From an uncultured Lachnospiraceae bacterium (GTDB lineage Bacteria; Bacillota; Clostridia; Lachnospirales; Lachnospiraceae), in NCBI GenBank assembly GCA_947631685.1, contig CANRMI010000007.1:1-64000 (forward strand): DNA of 64,000 bases, written 5' to 3'. The notes beneath the pieces were generated by a model. The model saw only the letters and a list, made by a program, of their open reading frames with translations. It was not told the origin of the DNA and did no database searches. The translations under genes were made by a program, and so were the position numbers. This document shows, in pieces, positions 51,275 to 61,060 of the stretch (within the stretch, counting starts at the first letter, position 1; the number at the start of each line of letters is the position of its first letter).

Positions 51275-52102
51275 TCAGTTGTCGCTCATCTTCTTGCGCA
51301 GGACCTCTAAAAATCCGGCCTTGCTCAGCTTGACAAAATCCGTAGTCTTTTCGGATTTCACAATGCGGATGGCATCTCCGGTCTGCATGGGAATCGCGCA
51401 CCCGTCAAAGCTGGCCGCCGCCCGCTGGATCTGTCCCTCCCTGCCCAAAGGAATTTCAATGACGATCTCGTCTTCGGGAGAAAGGATGATACTCCTCTGG
51501 TTGATCGTATGGGGACAGATGGGCGTCAGGATCAAAAGTCTGGCTCCCGGCTCCGCTATGGGCCCGCCGGCGGAAAGATTGTACCCCGTGGAACCTGTGG
51601 GGGTCGTCACGATCATACCGTCCGCAAGATACCTGTTTAAAAGCCTGCCGTTGACAGCCACGGTAAACTGCAGCACCTGCTGGGAGTCGGATTTGCTGAT
51701 CACAATATCGTTCAGAGCCCAGCCCTCGCCGCTCCTTTTCCCGTCCTTTTTTATGATACCGTTGAGCATCATACGGCTTTCCAGCTCATAGTCCCCGCCC
51801 AGAAGCTGAAGCAGGGCGCTTTCCGTCCCTTCCGGCTCCACCTCCGTCAGGTAACCCAGAGTACCCATGTTGATCCCCAACAGGGCCACGCCCTTTCGCT
51901 CCATCACATCTCTGGCCGCCTGCAGTATGGTGCCGTCCCCGCCCAATACCAGGATGCAGTCCACATCCTGTGGGATCTCTTCCTCCTGCCGGCTCTTCAC
52001 CGTACATTTCTGTCCATGCAGCACCAGAAAATCCCGCAGCCTTCCGGTTACCTGCAGATCCTTATCTTTATGCGCGTTGGCATAAATGCAAAAATGTTTC
52101 AT
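51275..52102 (-). CDS. nadK: NAD kinase
   Basis: 275 residues; phosphorylates NAD+ to NADP+. GGDGTILQAARD (nucleotide site), LGINMGTLGYLTEVEP, and TPTGSTGYNLSAGGPI are the family motifs. 32 bases after tlyA, ahead of argR. Confidence 0.95.
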   Translation of the reverse strand: MKHFCIYANAHKDKDLQVTGRLRDFLVLHGQKCTVKSRQEEEIPQDVDCILVLGGDGTILQAARDVMERKGVALLGINMGTLGYLTEVEPEGTESALLQLLGGDYELESRMMLNGIIKKDGKRSGEGWALNDIVISKSDSQQVLQFTVAVNGRLLNRYLADGMIVTTPTGSTGYNLSAGGPIAEPGARLLILTPICPHTINQRSIILSPEDEIVIEIPLGREGQIQRAAASFDGCAIPMQTGDAIRIVKSEKTTDFVKLSKAGFLEVLRKKMSDN

Positions 52103-52134
52103 ACTTCCCCTCCATACCCGGCCGTACTTTCTGC

Positions 52135-53022
52135 CTATTCCAGTTCCCCGTGAGCCTGTGCCACCGTAAGGGCGATTTTTTTCTGCCAGTCCCCGCTGTA
52201 AGAAAGCCCACTCTTTTCTTCCCGTATCTTTCTTAAAGCTTCTTCCGCTTCCTTTTCCGTAAATTCCTCTCTTTCCATTCCGCCGCTCTTTGGAAGAAAC
52301 AAATGCATCAGGTATTCGATATTGCCCTCCGGTCCCCTGACGGGCGAATAATCCAGACCGCGCACCTCAAATCCCAGCAGGCAGGCGTAATCCAGCACTT
52401 TTCCAATCACCTCTTCATGTACCGCAGGCTCCCTGACCACGCCTTTCCTGCCCACCTTTTCCCGTCCCGCTTCAAACTGGGGCTTGATCAGACAGACCAT
52501 TTGGCCGCCGGCCTTTAACAGGGATCTGGCCGGCAGCAGAATCTTGGTCAGGGAAATAAAGGAAACGTCCGCGGAAGCAAAATCCGGTTCCTCCGGAATA
52601 TCCCCCTTTTGCATATAGCGGAAATTGGTCTTTTCCATACAGATTACCCGCTCATCCTCCCGCAGTTTCCAGGCCAGCTGTCCATGCCCCACGTCAACGG
52701 CATAGACCTTCTTCGCGCCGTTCTGCAGCATACAGTCCGTAAAGCCGCCGGTGGAAGCCCCAATGTCCATGCAGATACAGCCGGAAAGCTCCAGGGAAAA
52801 AACCTCTACGGCCTTTTCCAGCTTCAATCCGCCCCGGCTCACATATTTCAGTCCGGCATCCCGCACTTCCAGACGGATCTTCTCCGGGTCAAAGGTACTT
52901 CCCGCCTTGTCCTCCCGCTGCCCGTCCACAAACACGCTGCCGGCCATAATAACCGCTTTCGCCTTCTCCCTGGAGCCGGCATATCCCCGGGAGACCAGTA
53001 TTACGTCCAGCCTTTCTTTCAT
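52135..53022 (-). CDS. tlyA: TlyA-family rRNA (ribose-2'-O) methyltransferase
   Basis: 295 residues. N-terminal S4 RNA-binding domain (RLDVILVSRGYAGSREKAKA) then an FtsJ-like Rossmann methyltransferase with MDIGASTGGFTDCML (SAM site) and the catalytic K-D-K-E set in ADVSFISLTKIL and LIKPQFEAG. Housekeeping member of the dxs operon. Confidence 0.92.
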   Translation of the reverse strand: MKERLDVILVSRGYAGSREKAKAVIMAGSVFVDGQREDKAGSTFDPEKIRLEVRDAGLKYVSRGGLKLEKAVEVFSLELSGCICMDIGASTGGFTDCMLQNGAKKVYAVDVGHGQLAWKLREDERVICMEKTNFRYMQKGDIPEEPDFASADVSFISLTKILLPARSLLKAGGQMVCLIKPQFEAGREKVGRKGVVREPAVHEEVIGKVLDYACLLGFEVRGLDYSPVRGPEGNIEYLMHLFLPKSGGMEREEFTEKEAEEALRKIREEKSGLSYSGDWQKKIALTVAQAHGELE

Positions 53023-53034
53023 CCTGCCGCTCCT

Positions 53035-54900
53035 CTATTCAGGCTCCTTTTCCAATGCTGTCCTGATCCGCCTGTAAATGCTTTCCTCATCTATTCCCAA
53101 TTCTTTCTTTAAGAGCTCTACATTGCCATGCTCCACATACGCGTCGGGAAGTGTAACGGAAAGTACTTCCTTTTTCAGTTCCTGTTCCTCCATGGCGCGT
53201 CTGACGCTTTCCCCGAAACCGCCGCTTGCCACATTTTCCTCCAGCGTGACGAACAGGCTGTGGTCATCTCCCGCCTCTTTCAGCAGTTCCCCGTCCACGG
53301 GCTTCACAAACCGGGCATTCACCAGACTGCAGGCATACCCGTCCTCTTTCAGCCGTTCCCTGACCTTTTCCGCCGTCTTTACCATGCTGCCTACGGCCAG
53401 CAGCAGGATCTCCTTTTCTTTGTAGATCCACTCGGCCTTTCCCAGCTCTATGGGCGCGCGAAATTCCTTCAGTCCCGCATAGGCTTCCCCTCTGGGATAG
53501 CGGATCGCTATGGGAGCGTCAAAAGCCACGGCAAATTTCAGCATATCGGAAAGCTCCCATTTGTTTTTGGGCGCCATCACGTGCATATTGGGGATCCCCG
53601 AAAGATAGGACAGATCAAAAATCCCCTGGTGTGTCTCCCCGTCGCTGCCTACCAGCCCTGCCCTGTCAATGGCAAACACCACGGGCAGGTTCTGAATGCA
53701 GACGTCGTGCAGGATCTGGTCATAAGCTCTCTGTAAAAAGGAAGAATAGACAGCTACCACAGGCTTTAAACCTCCCGCCGCCAGTCCGGCCGCAAAAGTA
53801 ACGGCATGTTCTTCCGCAATGCCTACGTCAAAAAATCTCTCCGGGTACATATTGCGGAACCGTTTTAAGCCCGTACCGTCGGGCATGGCGGCAGTGATGG
53901 CCACCACCTTTTCTTCCCGCTGTCCCAGTTTGCACATGACCGTGGAGAAAATGTCCGTATAATTGGAGGTAGTGCGGGGCGTCTTCGGCAGTCCGGTCTC
54001 GATTTCAAAAGGCTCCGCGCCATGGAATCTGGCCGGGTGCCGCTCCGCGGGCCCGTACCCTTTCCCTTTTTCCGTGATCACATGCACCAATACGGCTCCC
54101 TTCACCTTCTTGGCTTCCTTGAAAACCCGAAGGAGCGCGTTGATGTCATGTCCGTTGACCGGCCCCAGATAGGTGATCCCCATATCCTCAAAAAACATAC
54201 CGGGAATAAAGAGCTGCTTCACACTGCTCTTTAACCGCCTGATCTTGGCAATGGCGTTGTCGCCCTTCATGCCCCGCAGGGCATTGTAGACGCCCTCTTT
54301 CAGATCCAGATAGCTGTCCGCCGTCCGCACTTTGTTCAAATAACTGGAAATGCCCCCTACATTTTCGGAAATGGACATTTTGTTGTCGTTCAGCACCACG
54401 ATAAAATTGGTCTCCAACTGGGAGGCGTTGTTCAGCGCTTCATAGGCCATACCCCCCGTCAGGGAACCGTCTCCAATCACCGAGACTATCGTGTTCTTTT
54501 CCCCTTTGATGTCCCTGGCCTTTACCAGTCCCAGGCCCGCGGAAATAGAGGTGGAGCTGTGGCCTGTGTTAAAACAGTCGCAGTCGCTTTCCCCCCGTTT
54601 GGGAAAACCGCTCATACCGTGAAACTTGCGAAGATTTTCAAAGCCGTCCCGTCTGCCGGTAAGAAGCTTGTGGGTATAGGACTGATGCCCCACATCCCAG
54701 ATCAGCTTGTCCTGTGGGAAATCCAGAGACAAATGCAATGCCATAGTCAGCTCCACTGCCCCCAGATTGGAACCTAAATGCCCGCCTGTCACACTGATTT
54801 TCTCGATCAGGAACTGACGGATCTCCTCTGCCAGCGCATCATAATCTGCTTTATCTATCTGTTTGATGTCATTTGCCTTTTCTATCTGCTCCAACAGCAT
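53035..54900 (-). CDS. dxs: 1-deoxy-D-xylulose-5-phosphate synthase
   Basis: 621 residues, thiamine-diphosphate enzyme, first step of the MEP isoprenoid pathway. GDGSLTGGMAYEALNNA (TPP/Mg site), HVGHQSYTHKLLTGR-type N-terminal motif (WDVGHQSYTHKLL) and TVEENVASGGFGE-like C-terminal segment (TLEENVASGGFG). It neighbours the polyprenyl synthase gene of the same pathway. Confidence 0.97.
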   Translation of the reverse strand: MLLEQIEKANDIKQIDKADYDALAEEIRQFLIEKISVTGGHLGSNLGAVELTMALHLSLDFPQDKLIWDVGHQSYTHKLLTGRRDGFENLRKFHGMSGFPKRGESDCDCFNTGHSSTSISAGLGLVKARDIKGEKNTIVSVIGDGSLTGGMAYEALNNASQLETNFIVVLNDNKMSISENVGGISSYLNKVRTADSYLDLKEGVYNALRGMKGDNAIAKIRRLKSSVKQLFIPGMFFEDMGITYLGPVNGHDINALLRVFKEAKKVKGAVLVHVITEKGKGYGPAERHPARFHGAEPFEIETGLPKTPRTTSNYTDIFSTVMCKLGQREEKVVAITAAMPDGTGLKRFRNMYPERFFDVGIAEEHAVTFAAGLAAGGLKPVVAVYSSFLQRAYDQILHDVCIQNLPVVFAIDRAGLVGSDGETHQGIFDLSYLSGIPNMHVMAPKNKWELSDMLKFAVAFDAPIAIRYPRGEAYAGLKEFRAPIELGKAEWIYKEKEILLLAVGSMVKTAEKVRERLKEDGYACSLVNARFVKPVDGELLKEAGDDHSLFVTLEENVASGGFGESVRRAMEEQELKKEVLSVTLPDAYVEHGNVELLKKELGIDEESIYRRIRTALEKEPE

Positions 54901-54931
54901 ATAGCCACCTCTGTTCCCTAAACCCTTCTCA

Positions 54932-55861
54932 TCATCTGTCCCTGTAGATCAAATATTCCGTCAGCCTCTGTAAAAAAGCGGAATCCCCAGGCAGACCCTT
55001 CAGTATGTCCAGAGCTTTCCGGGAACGGATTCGCACTTCCTCCGCCGCTTTTTCCAGACCGCATACCGTTACATAGGTCTGCTTGCAGTTCTTTTCATCG
55101 CTGCCCACGGGCTTTCCCAAAGCCGCCTCATCTCCCGATACATCCAGTATATCATCCTGGATCTGAAAGGCGATGCCAATGTGGGACGCGCACTCCTCCA
55201 CCGCCTTTATGACGGCCTCATCCGCTCCTGCCAGTATCGCTCCTATCATCATGGAAGCCTCTATCAAAGCGGCTGTCTTGTGCTCGTGGATAAAGAGCAG
55301 CTGCTCGGAATCCGGCTGGCCCGCTTCCGCTTCCAGATCCGCGGTCTGTCCGCCTATCATGCCATAAATGCCTGCTTTCCCGGCCAAAACGGAAAGAGCC
55401 CTGATCCCCGCTCTGTAACGCTCCGTCAGAGGAATCCCATCCACTTCACAGTTGTCAAATACCTTCAGCGCCGTTTCAAAAGCGTAATTGAGCAGCCCGT
55501 CCCCCGCCAGCACCGCCATGCCCTCTCCATATACCACATGAGTGGTCTTGCGGCCCCTGCGGTACTCGTCATTGTCCATGGCAGGCAGATCGTCGTGCAC
55601 CAGGGAATAGGTATGTATCATTTCCATGGCCGCCATAAAGGGCCTGACGCTTTCTCCCGTTCCGCCGCAGAGCTTATAGGTCTCCTGCATGAGCATGGGA
55701 CGCAGCCTCTTCCCGCCGGACAATATACTGTAGCGCATGGCCTCTATCACCGTCCGCTGACAGCCTTCTTCCGCAGGCAGATAGGAGCGCAGGATTTCTT
55801 CTATTTCCCGGGCCCTCTGTTCAATCTCTTTCTCTACAGCCAGTCTTTCCTTCTCGTCCAC
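54932..55861 (-). CDS. ispA: Polyprenyl synthetase (farnesyl/geranylgeranyl diphosphate synthase)
   Basis: 309 residues from a GTG at 55861 with GGAGG ten bases upstream. First Asp-rich motif DDLPAMDNDEYRRGR, second QIQDDILDVSGDEA; GGKRLRPMLM near residue 52. Makes C15 or C20 diphosphates. Ahead of dxs. Confidence 0.95.
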   Translation of the reverse strand: MDEKERLAVEKEIEQRAREIEEILRSYLPAEEGCQRTVIEAMRYSILSGGKRLRPMLMQETYKLCGGTGESVRPFMAAMEMIHTYSLVHDDLPAMDNDEYRRGRKTTHVVYGEGMAVLAGDGLLNYAFETALKVFDNCEVDGIPLTERYRAGIRALSVLAGKAGIYGMIGGQTADLEAEAGQPDSEQLLFIHEHKTAALIEASMMIGAILAGADEAVIKAVEECASHIGIAFQIQDDILDVSGDEAALGKPVGSDEKNCKQTYVTVCGLEKAAEEVRIRSRKALDILKGLPGDSAFLQRLTEYLIYRDR

Positions 55862-55875
55862 TCAAACTTATCCTC

Positions 55876-56073
55876 CTATTCAAAGGGCTCCAGGGTTCCC
55901 TCTGCCGTAACGGCCTGCACCTGTTTTTCCACCCTGTCAATATCTTCGTTGCACTGCTTTAACAGCTCCATACCCTCTTTATATACCTGAAAGGATTCTT
56001 CCAGAGAAATATCTTCCTCCTCCAGCCTTTTCACCGCGTCTTCCAGTTTAGCAAACTTCTCTTCCAATGACAT
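55876..56073 (-). CDS. xseB: Exodeoxyribonuclease VII small subunit
   Basis: 65 residues, helical, with FAKLEDAVKRLEEEDISLEE typical of XseB. Overlaps xseA by 26 bases. Confidence 0.93.
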   Translation of the reverse strand: MSLEEKFAKLEDAVKRLEEEDISLEESFQVYKEGMELLKQCNEDIDRVEKQVQAVTAEGTLEPFE

Positions 56074-57289
56074 CTTCTCTCTCCCTTTCGTGCCTGTCCT
56101 TCACTTGTACCTGAATCTGCCCGTCCGTTACATGGACAGTCAGCTCGTCGCCGGGATGCACCTGTGCCACCCGCTTCACGGCATGTCCTTCTTTGTCCTC
56201 CACATAGGAATAACCCTGGCTCAGTTTTGTAAGGGGAGAGAGCCCCTTAAACTGTTCCGTCAGCAGAGCGAACCTGTGCCGCTTCTCCTCCAGCTTTTTT
56301 TTCATTTCCCTGTGCAGGTCCTCTTCCAGCTTCAGTGCCCGCATCCGCCTATCCTGAATTTTTCCCAGAGGGCTTGCGTATCCTAACTGCATCCGCAGCC
56401 TGTCCGCCCGCTCCCGTTCCTCTTTGACTCTCCTCAGCACAGGCTTCCTTAAGGCTTCTTCATATTCCCGCAGCAGTTCCGCCGCCTGCCTGTAATCATA
56501 GACCGCCAGTTCCGCCGCCGCGGAAGGGGTGGGTGCCCGCAGATCCGCCACATAGTCGATGATCGTGGTATCCGTCTCATGCCCCACCGCGGAAATGATG
56601 GGAATTGCGCAGTCAAAGACGGCCTGAGCCACGATTTCTTCGTTAAAAGCCCACAGATCCTCCAGAGAACCGCCGCCCCGCCCTACAATCATCACGTCTA
56701 CATCCTGCTTTTCCAGGGCCCTGATTCCGTTACAGATACTCTCCGCCGCCATCTCCCCCTGCACAATGGCAGGATAGAGCAGGATGCGGATATAGGGATT
56801 GCGCCGCTTTGCCACGTTGATAATATCCCGCACCGCCGCGCCCTCAGGCGCCGTCACCACGCCCAGGGTGCGGATATATTTCGGAATGGGGCGCTTGTAT
56901 TCCGCGGCAAACATTCCCCGCTCCTCCAGCTCTTTTTTTAATCCCTCAAATCTTTCGTAGAGCAGCCCCGTCCCGTCCATAAGGATCTGTCTGGCATAGA
57001 GCTGATACTTTCCGTCCCGCTCATAGACATCCACGCTGCCGCAGGCTATCACCTGCTGCCCTTCCTCCAGATGAAACCGCAGGCCGTTTCTGCTGCTTTT
57101 CCACATCACGCAGGGAAGCGTTCCTTTTTCGTCCTTTAAAGTAAAATAAATATGTCCAGAGGAATGGTATTTACAGTTGCTGACTTCACCTCTGATGAAA
57201 ACCGACTGTAACATAAAATCCTGCGTGAACATATTTTTGATGTATGTATTCACTTGTCCTACTGTGTAAACATTCTGTATCGTAATCAC
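56048..57289 (-). CDS. xseA: Exodeoxyribonuclease VII large subunit
   Basis: 413 residues from a GTG at 57289 (GGGG upstream). N-terminal OB fold (VFIRGEVSNCKYHSSGHIYF), catalytic part with VGRGGGSLEDLWAFNEE and SAVGHETDTTIIDYVAD. Works with XseB on single-stranded DNA ends. Confidence 0.96.
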   Translation of the reverse strand: MITIQNVYTVGQVNTYIKNMFTQDFMLQSVFIRGEVSNCKYHSSGHIYFTLKDEKGTLPCVMWKSSRNGLRFHLEEGQQVIACGSVDVYERDGKYQLYARQILMDGTGLLYERFEGLKKELEERGMFAAEYKRPIPKYIRTLGVVTAPEGAAVRDIINVAKRRNPYIRILLYPAIVQGEMAAESICNGIRALEKQDVDVMIVGRGGGSLEDLWAFNEEIVAQAVFDCAIPIISAVGHETDTTIIDYVADLRAPTPSAAAELAVYDYRQAAELLREYEEALRKPVLRRVKEERERADRLRMQLGYASPLGKIQDRRMRALKLEEDLHREMKKKLEEKRHRFALLTEQFKGLSPLTKLSQGYSYVEDKEGHAVKRVAQVHPGDELTVHVTDGQIQVQVKDRHEREREDVIGREVC

Positions 57290-57295
57290 CGGCCC

Positions 57296-57694
57296 CTATG
57301 CAAATTTGGCCAAAACCGCGTTGACAAACGCTCCCGCGTTGTCCTGCCCGAATTTCTTGGCCAGTTCCACCGCTTCGTTGATCGCTACGCCCACGGGGAC
57401 GTCCTCGTCATAACGCATTTCATACAGCGCCAGCCGCAGCAGGGTCAACTCCACTTTTCCCATGCGGCTTACGTCCCAGTTTTCGGCCTTTTCGTTGATC
57501 TGTCCGTCTATTTCCGGCAGCTTTTCCATGATCTTTTCGTATTTGCCGGCGATATAGGCGGTATCCGCCTCACTCCTTGCCGTCTCCTCGTCCTCCAGGA
57601 ACAGCCGCATCTGCTCGGGCATATCCGCAGGATCATTAAATTCCACTCTGAACAGCAGAAGAAATATCTGCTCCCTCAGTTCACGTCTGCTCAT
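57296..57694 (-). CDS. nusB: Transcription antitermination factor NusB
   Basis: 132 residues, all-helical. SRRELREQIFLLLFRVEF and VAINEAVELAKKFGQDNAGA are the family segments. Between asp23-like and xseA genes, as usual. Confidence 0.95.
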   Translation of the reverse strand: MSRRELREQIFLLLFRVEFNDPADMPEQMRLFLEDEETARSEADTAYIAGKYEKIMEKLPEIDGQINEKAENWDVSRMGKVELTLLRLALYEMRYDEDVPVGVAINEAVELAKKFGQDNAGAFVNAVLAKFA

Positions 57695-57715
57695 ATTCCC
57701 TTATCCGCCCGCAAT

Positions 57716-58093
57716 TTATTTCGTCTTCGCCATATTGACGCCGGCAATCCGGATATTGACGTCCGTTACCTGAAGTCCGGTCATGTTTTCAATGGCGCTC
57801 TTTATCTTGCTCTGTATCTGCTGGCTGACAACGGGAATGTTGTAACCGTATTCCACCGTCACATACAGATTCACTCTGACATTCTTGTTCAGGATTTCAG
57901 CCTTTACACCCTTAATGGGATTCCGTCTGCCCACCATACTGATGATCTCACCGGCGGAATTGCTGCCAAGAGCCGCTACTCCATCCACTTCCCTGGCTGC
58001 TAAGGCCGCTATCATGGCCACTACATCATCCGCTATCTGCACCGCGCCGATGCTGCCATTATCCTGTAAAACATGGGTGTTCTTCTCTTCCAT
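57716..58093 (-). CDS. Asp23/Gls24 family envelope stress protein
   Basis: 125 residues from the ATG at 58093 after GGAGG. GAVQIADDVVAMIAALAA and DVNIRIAGV mark the Asp23 (DUF322) fold. First gene of the operon that runs to recN; promoter at 58141-58169. Confidence 0.92.
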   Translation of the reverse strand: MEEKNTHVLQDNGSIGAVQIADDVVAMIAALAAREVDGVAALGSNSAGEIISMVGRRNPIKGVKAEILNKNVRVNLYVTVEYGYNIPVVSQQIQSKIKSAIENMTGLQVTDVNIRIAGVNMAKTK

Positions 58094-58140
58094 AATTAAA
58101 ATCCTCCGCGCATTTTCCAATCAAAAAATGAAACAGTATT

Positions 58141-58169
58141 ATTATACCACACTACCTGTCAATTCACAA
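58141..58169 (-). promoter_or_regulatory. Promoter of the asp23-nusB-recN operon
   Basis: TTGTGA (58164-58169), 17-base spacer ending in TGG, TATAAT (58141-58146). The -35 overlaps the end of the upstream transglutaminase-like gene. Confidence 0.65.
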
Positions 58170-59412
58170 GCCAAAAAGTCATGGAGAGCTGGCCGGCATC
58201 CTCTGCGTAAGCCACGGAACCGCCGTTTGCGTTCAGATAGGAGAAGATCTGCTGTTCTTCTATCAAATGTGTCCTAAAAGCGGCATAGACCTCCTCGTCG
58301 GCGCATTTTAACGTCACATCCGTCCTGCCTTCCTCATATCCCCTCTCAAAGAAGTCTTCCAGCGCTCCCTCGTCGTACTCTGTAAAATAAGCGCCTTCCA
58401 TGACATAATAATTGGCCGCCATGGAGTCGCACTCCGGCATGGGGATCGGCATGTCGATAACATGTGTCTTTTCCAGCTGCCGAGTCGTGACACAGAAGTA
58501 GTCGTAATTCACTGCCGGTTTAAAGAGCCCGCTGTCCTCCTCCCCCTCTGTCAGCCGGTAGGAGGCATCCCCCCAGGTGGGATCCATATAGTAGCTCTCC
58601 CCGTCTATCCACACCAGATTCCACACATGATTTTCCCCGCCGTAAACGGTTCCCTTTACCAGTGTGGAATTTACGTCCAGGCGTTTCAGCAGATACTGGG
58701 CCGCCTTGGCGTAGCCCTGGCAGACGGACTCGTGGTTGACAAAGACGGAATAGATATTCTGGCTCTCTTCCGCTTCCTTTCGATACTCCGTTTCCAGTAC
58801 AATGGTATCGTATACATATTTGACCTTTTCATAGTCGGAAGCATCGGAAGGAATCCCAGCCAGATAAACCCCGGCCCGGTCTTCTATGAGTTTCTGCTTT
58901 TCTTCCCTTTCTTCGGGCGTCATGCTGTACTTGCCGGCAAAGTTCAGTTTCGCGGTCTCCCCCGCGAAGGTATAGCTGGTGCAGGTGTAGCCCGTTACGA
59001 AAAACAGCTCCGGATAATCGTTCATCAGGCACTGGAATATCTTGTCCAGCTGGTCTTCGTCCGGCGCCTTGCCTGATTGCAAGGACAGTTCCCCATCCTC
59101 CTGCATGCGGTTTAAAATATCATACATTTCCACATACCAGTACTTTTCCTCTTCCGTCAGGCACTCGTAACCGTATAGCCCCCTGTGGGCTTCTCCCTGC
59201 CAGAGTTGCTCCACTGCCTCTGTCTGCTGCGCCCCTTCTGCGGGAAGTACTTCTCCTGCTTCCTCCCGGACGGAAAGGGGCTGTTTGTCCCTTATCCTTC
59301 CCTCCAGCCTCATTACGCAGAAGCCCAGCAGCAAAACCAGCGCGGCTGCAGACAATACGCCTGCTGCCCGACGCCCCTTTTTCTTTTTTTCCTGTTCCCA
59401 ACGATATGCCAA
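58159..59412 (-). CDS. Membrane-anchored transglutaminase-like protein
   Basis: 417 residues from a TTG at 59412. N-terminal membrane segment (VLSAAALVLLLGFCVMRL) then an outside part with a transglutaminase/protease core: Cys in HESVCQGYAKAA, His in GENHVWNLVWI and Asp in YYMDPTWGDAS, all three in order (about residues 235-300). A poorly conserved C-terminal region follows. Family members cut or cross-link peptides; target unknown. 32 bases downstream of prfC. Confidence 0.82.
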   Translation of the reverse strand: MAYRWEQEKKKKGRRAAGVLSAAALVLLLGFCVMRLEGRIRDKQPLSVREEAGEVLPAEGAQQTEAVEQLWQGEAHRGLYGYECLTEEEKYWYVEMYDILNRMQEDGELSLQSGKAPDEDQLDKIFQCLMNDYPELFFVTGYTCTSYTFAGETAKLNFAGKYSMTPEEREEKQKLIEDRAGVYLAGIPSDASDYEKVKYVYDTIVLETEYRKEAEESQNIYSVFVNHESVCQGYAKAAQYLLKRLDVNSTLVKGTVYGGENHVWNLVWIDGESYYMDPTWGDASYRLTEGEEDSGLFKPAVNYDYFCVTTRQLEKTHVIDMPIPMPECDSMAANYYVMEGAYFTEYDEGALEDFFERGYEEGRTDVTLKCADEEVYAAFRTHLIEEQQIFSYLNANGGSVAYAEDAGQLSMTFWLVN

Positions 59413-59444
59413 AATAATCCCTTTCCGTCTCCGGCACGCAGCCG

Positions 59445-61040
59445 TCAGTTACGGCCAAATTCCGAAAGCACCAGCCCCTCATTCCGCTCCAGTGTCATTC
59501 CCACGCTCCACGCGTTGACAAAGAGCAGCAGCGGATTCCCCTTTAAATCCTGAATTTTTTTCATATCCGAGGTACCCGTCAGCTTTGCCACATCCAGATC
59601 CTTGTTTTCAATCCAGCGGATATGCTCATAGGGCAGCGGCTCCAAACGGATCTCCACATTGTATTCATTTTCCAGACGGTACTTCAGTACGTCAAACTGC
59701 AGCACGCCCACAACGCCCACTATGATCTCTTCCATACCGGTATTAAATTCCTGAAAGATCTGGATGGCGCCTTCCTGGGCGATCTGCGTCACGCCCTTGA
59801 TAAACTGCTTCCGCTTCATGGTATCTAACTGACGCACTCTCGCGAAATGCTCCGGCGCAAAGGTGGGGATTCCCTCATAACGGAATTTTTCCCTGGGCAT
59901 ACACAGGGTATCCCCGATGGAGAAGATTCCCGGATCGAACACGCCGATAATATCCCCCGCATAGGCCTCCGAAAGGATCTTTCTTTCATCCGCCATAAGC
60001 TGCTGGGGCTGGGAAAGGCGCATGACCTTATCTCCCTGCACATGGCGTACCTCCATGCTGGCGTCAAACCTGCCGGAGCAGATCCGCATAAAGGCGATCC
60101 TGTCCCGGTGGGCCTTGTTCATATTGGCCTGAATCTTGAACACAAAGGCGGAAAACCCGTTTTCTACCGGATCGATCAGACCGGTATCCGCCTTTCTGGC
60201 AAGGGGCGTGGTAGTCATTTCCAGAAAATACCGCAAAAACATCTCCACGCCGAAATTTGTCAGCGCGGAACCGAAAAATACCGGTGTCAGCTGTCCCGCC
60301 CTGACTCTCTCCAGGTCAAATTCCGCGCTGGCGCCGTCCAGCAGTTCGATCTCTCCCAACAGTTTGTCCGCCGCGTCCCCGCCGATGGCGGAAAAGAGCC
60401 TGTCCCCTTCTCCTATGGGCACTTCGGTAGTCTCCCCCTCCCTGGTACCCTTCTGGGTATCGGAATAGAGGAACACCGCCTGCTTATTGCGGTCATAAAC
60501 GCCCCGAAAGCCCTTTCCGGAACCGATGGGCCAGTTTACCGGACAGGTATCGATCCCAAGCTCTTTTTCGATCTCATCCAAAAGGTCAAAGGTATCTCCC
60601 GCGTCCCTGTCCATTTTATTGATAAAGGTAAATATGGGGATCCGGCGCATGACACAGACCTTAAAGAGCTTACGTGTCTGGGCTTCCACTCCCTTGGAGG
60701 CGTCGATGACCATGACAGCGGAATCCGCGGCCATCAGGGTACGGTAGGTATCCTCCGAGAAATCCTGGTGTCCCGGCGTATCCAGGATGTTGATGCAGAA
60801 TCCGTCGTATTCAAACTGCAGGACGGAAGAGGTCACGGAGATACCTCTTTCTTTTTCAATTTCCATCCAGTCGGATACCGCATGCCTGGCAGTGGCCTTG
60901 CCCTTGACACTGCCCGCCAGATTGATCGCTCCCCCGTAGAGCAGAAGCTTTTCCGTCAGAGTGGTTTTCCCGGCGTCCGGGTGGGATATGATAGCGAATG
61001 TTCTTCTTCTGTTTATCTCTTTTGCGTAGTTATCTGTCAC
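59445..61040 (-). CDS. prfC: Peptide chain release factor 3
   Basis: 531 residues from a GTG at 61040. GTPase motifs ISHPDAGKTTLTEKLL, DTPGHQDFSEDTYR and INKMDRDAGD; length and the C-terminal domains fit RF3 rather than EF-G. Recycles RF1/RF2. Confidence 0.95.
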   Translation of the reverse strand: MTDNYAKEINRRRTFAIISHPDAGKTTLTEKLLLYGGAINLAGSVKGKATARHAVSDWMEIEKERGISVTSSVLQFEYDGFCINILDTPGHQDFSEDTYRTLMAADSAVMVIDASKGVEAQTRKLFKVCVMRRIPIFTFINKMDRDAGDTFDLLDEIEKELGIDTCPVNWPIGSGKGFRGVYDRNKQAVFLYSDTQKGTREGETTEVPIGEGDRLFSAIGGDAADKLLGEIELLDGASAEFDLERVRAGQLTPVFFGSALTNFGVEMFLRYFLEMTTTPLARKADTGLIDPVENGFSAFVFKIQANMNKAHRDRIAFMRICSGRFDASMEVRHVQGDKVMRLSQPQQLMADERKILSEAYAGDIIGVFDPGIFSIGDTLCMPREKFRYEGIPTFAPEHFARVRQLDTMKRKQFIKGVTQIAQEGAIQIFQEFNTGMEEIIVGVVGVLQFDVLKYRLENEYNVEIRLEPLPYEHIRWIENKDLDVAKLTGTSDMKKIQDLKGNPLLLFVNAWSVGMTLERNEGLVLSEFGRN

Positions 61041-61060
61041 GATCTTTCCTCCAATGCCGC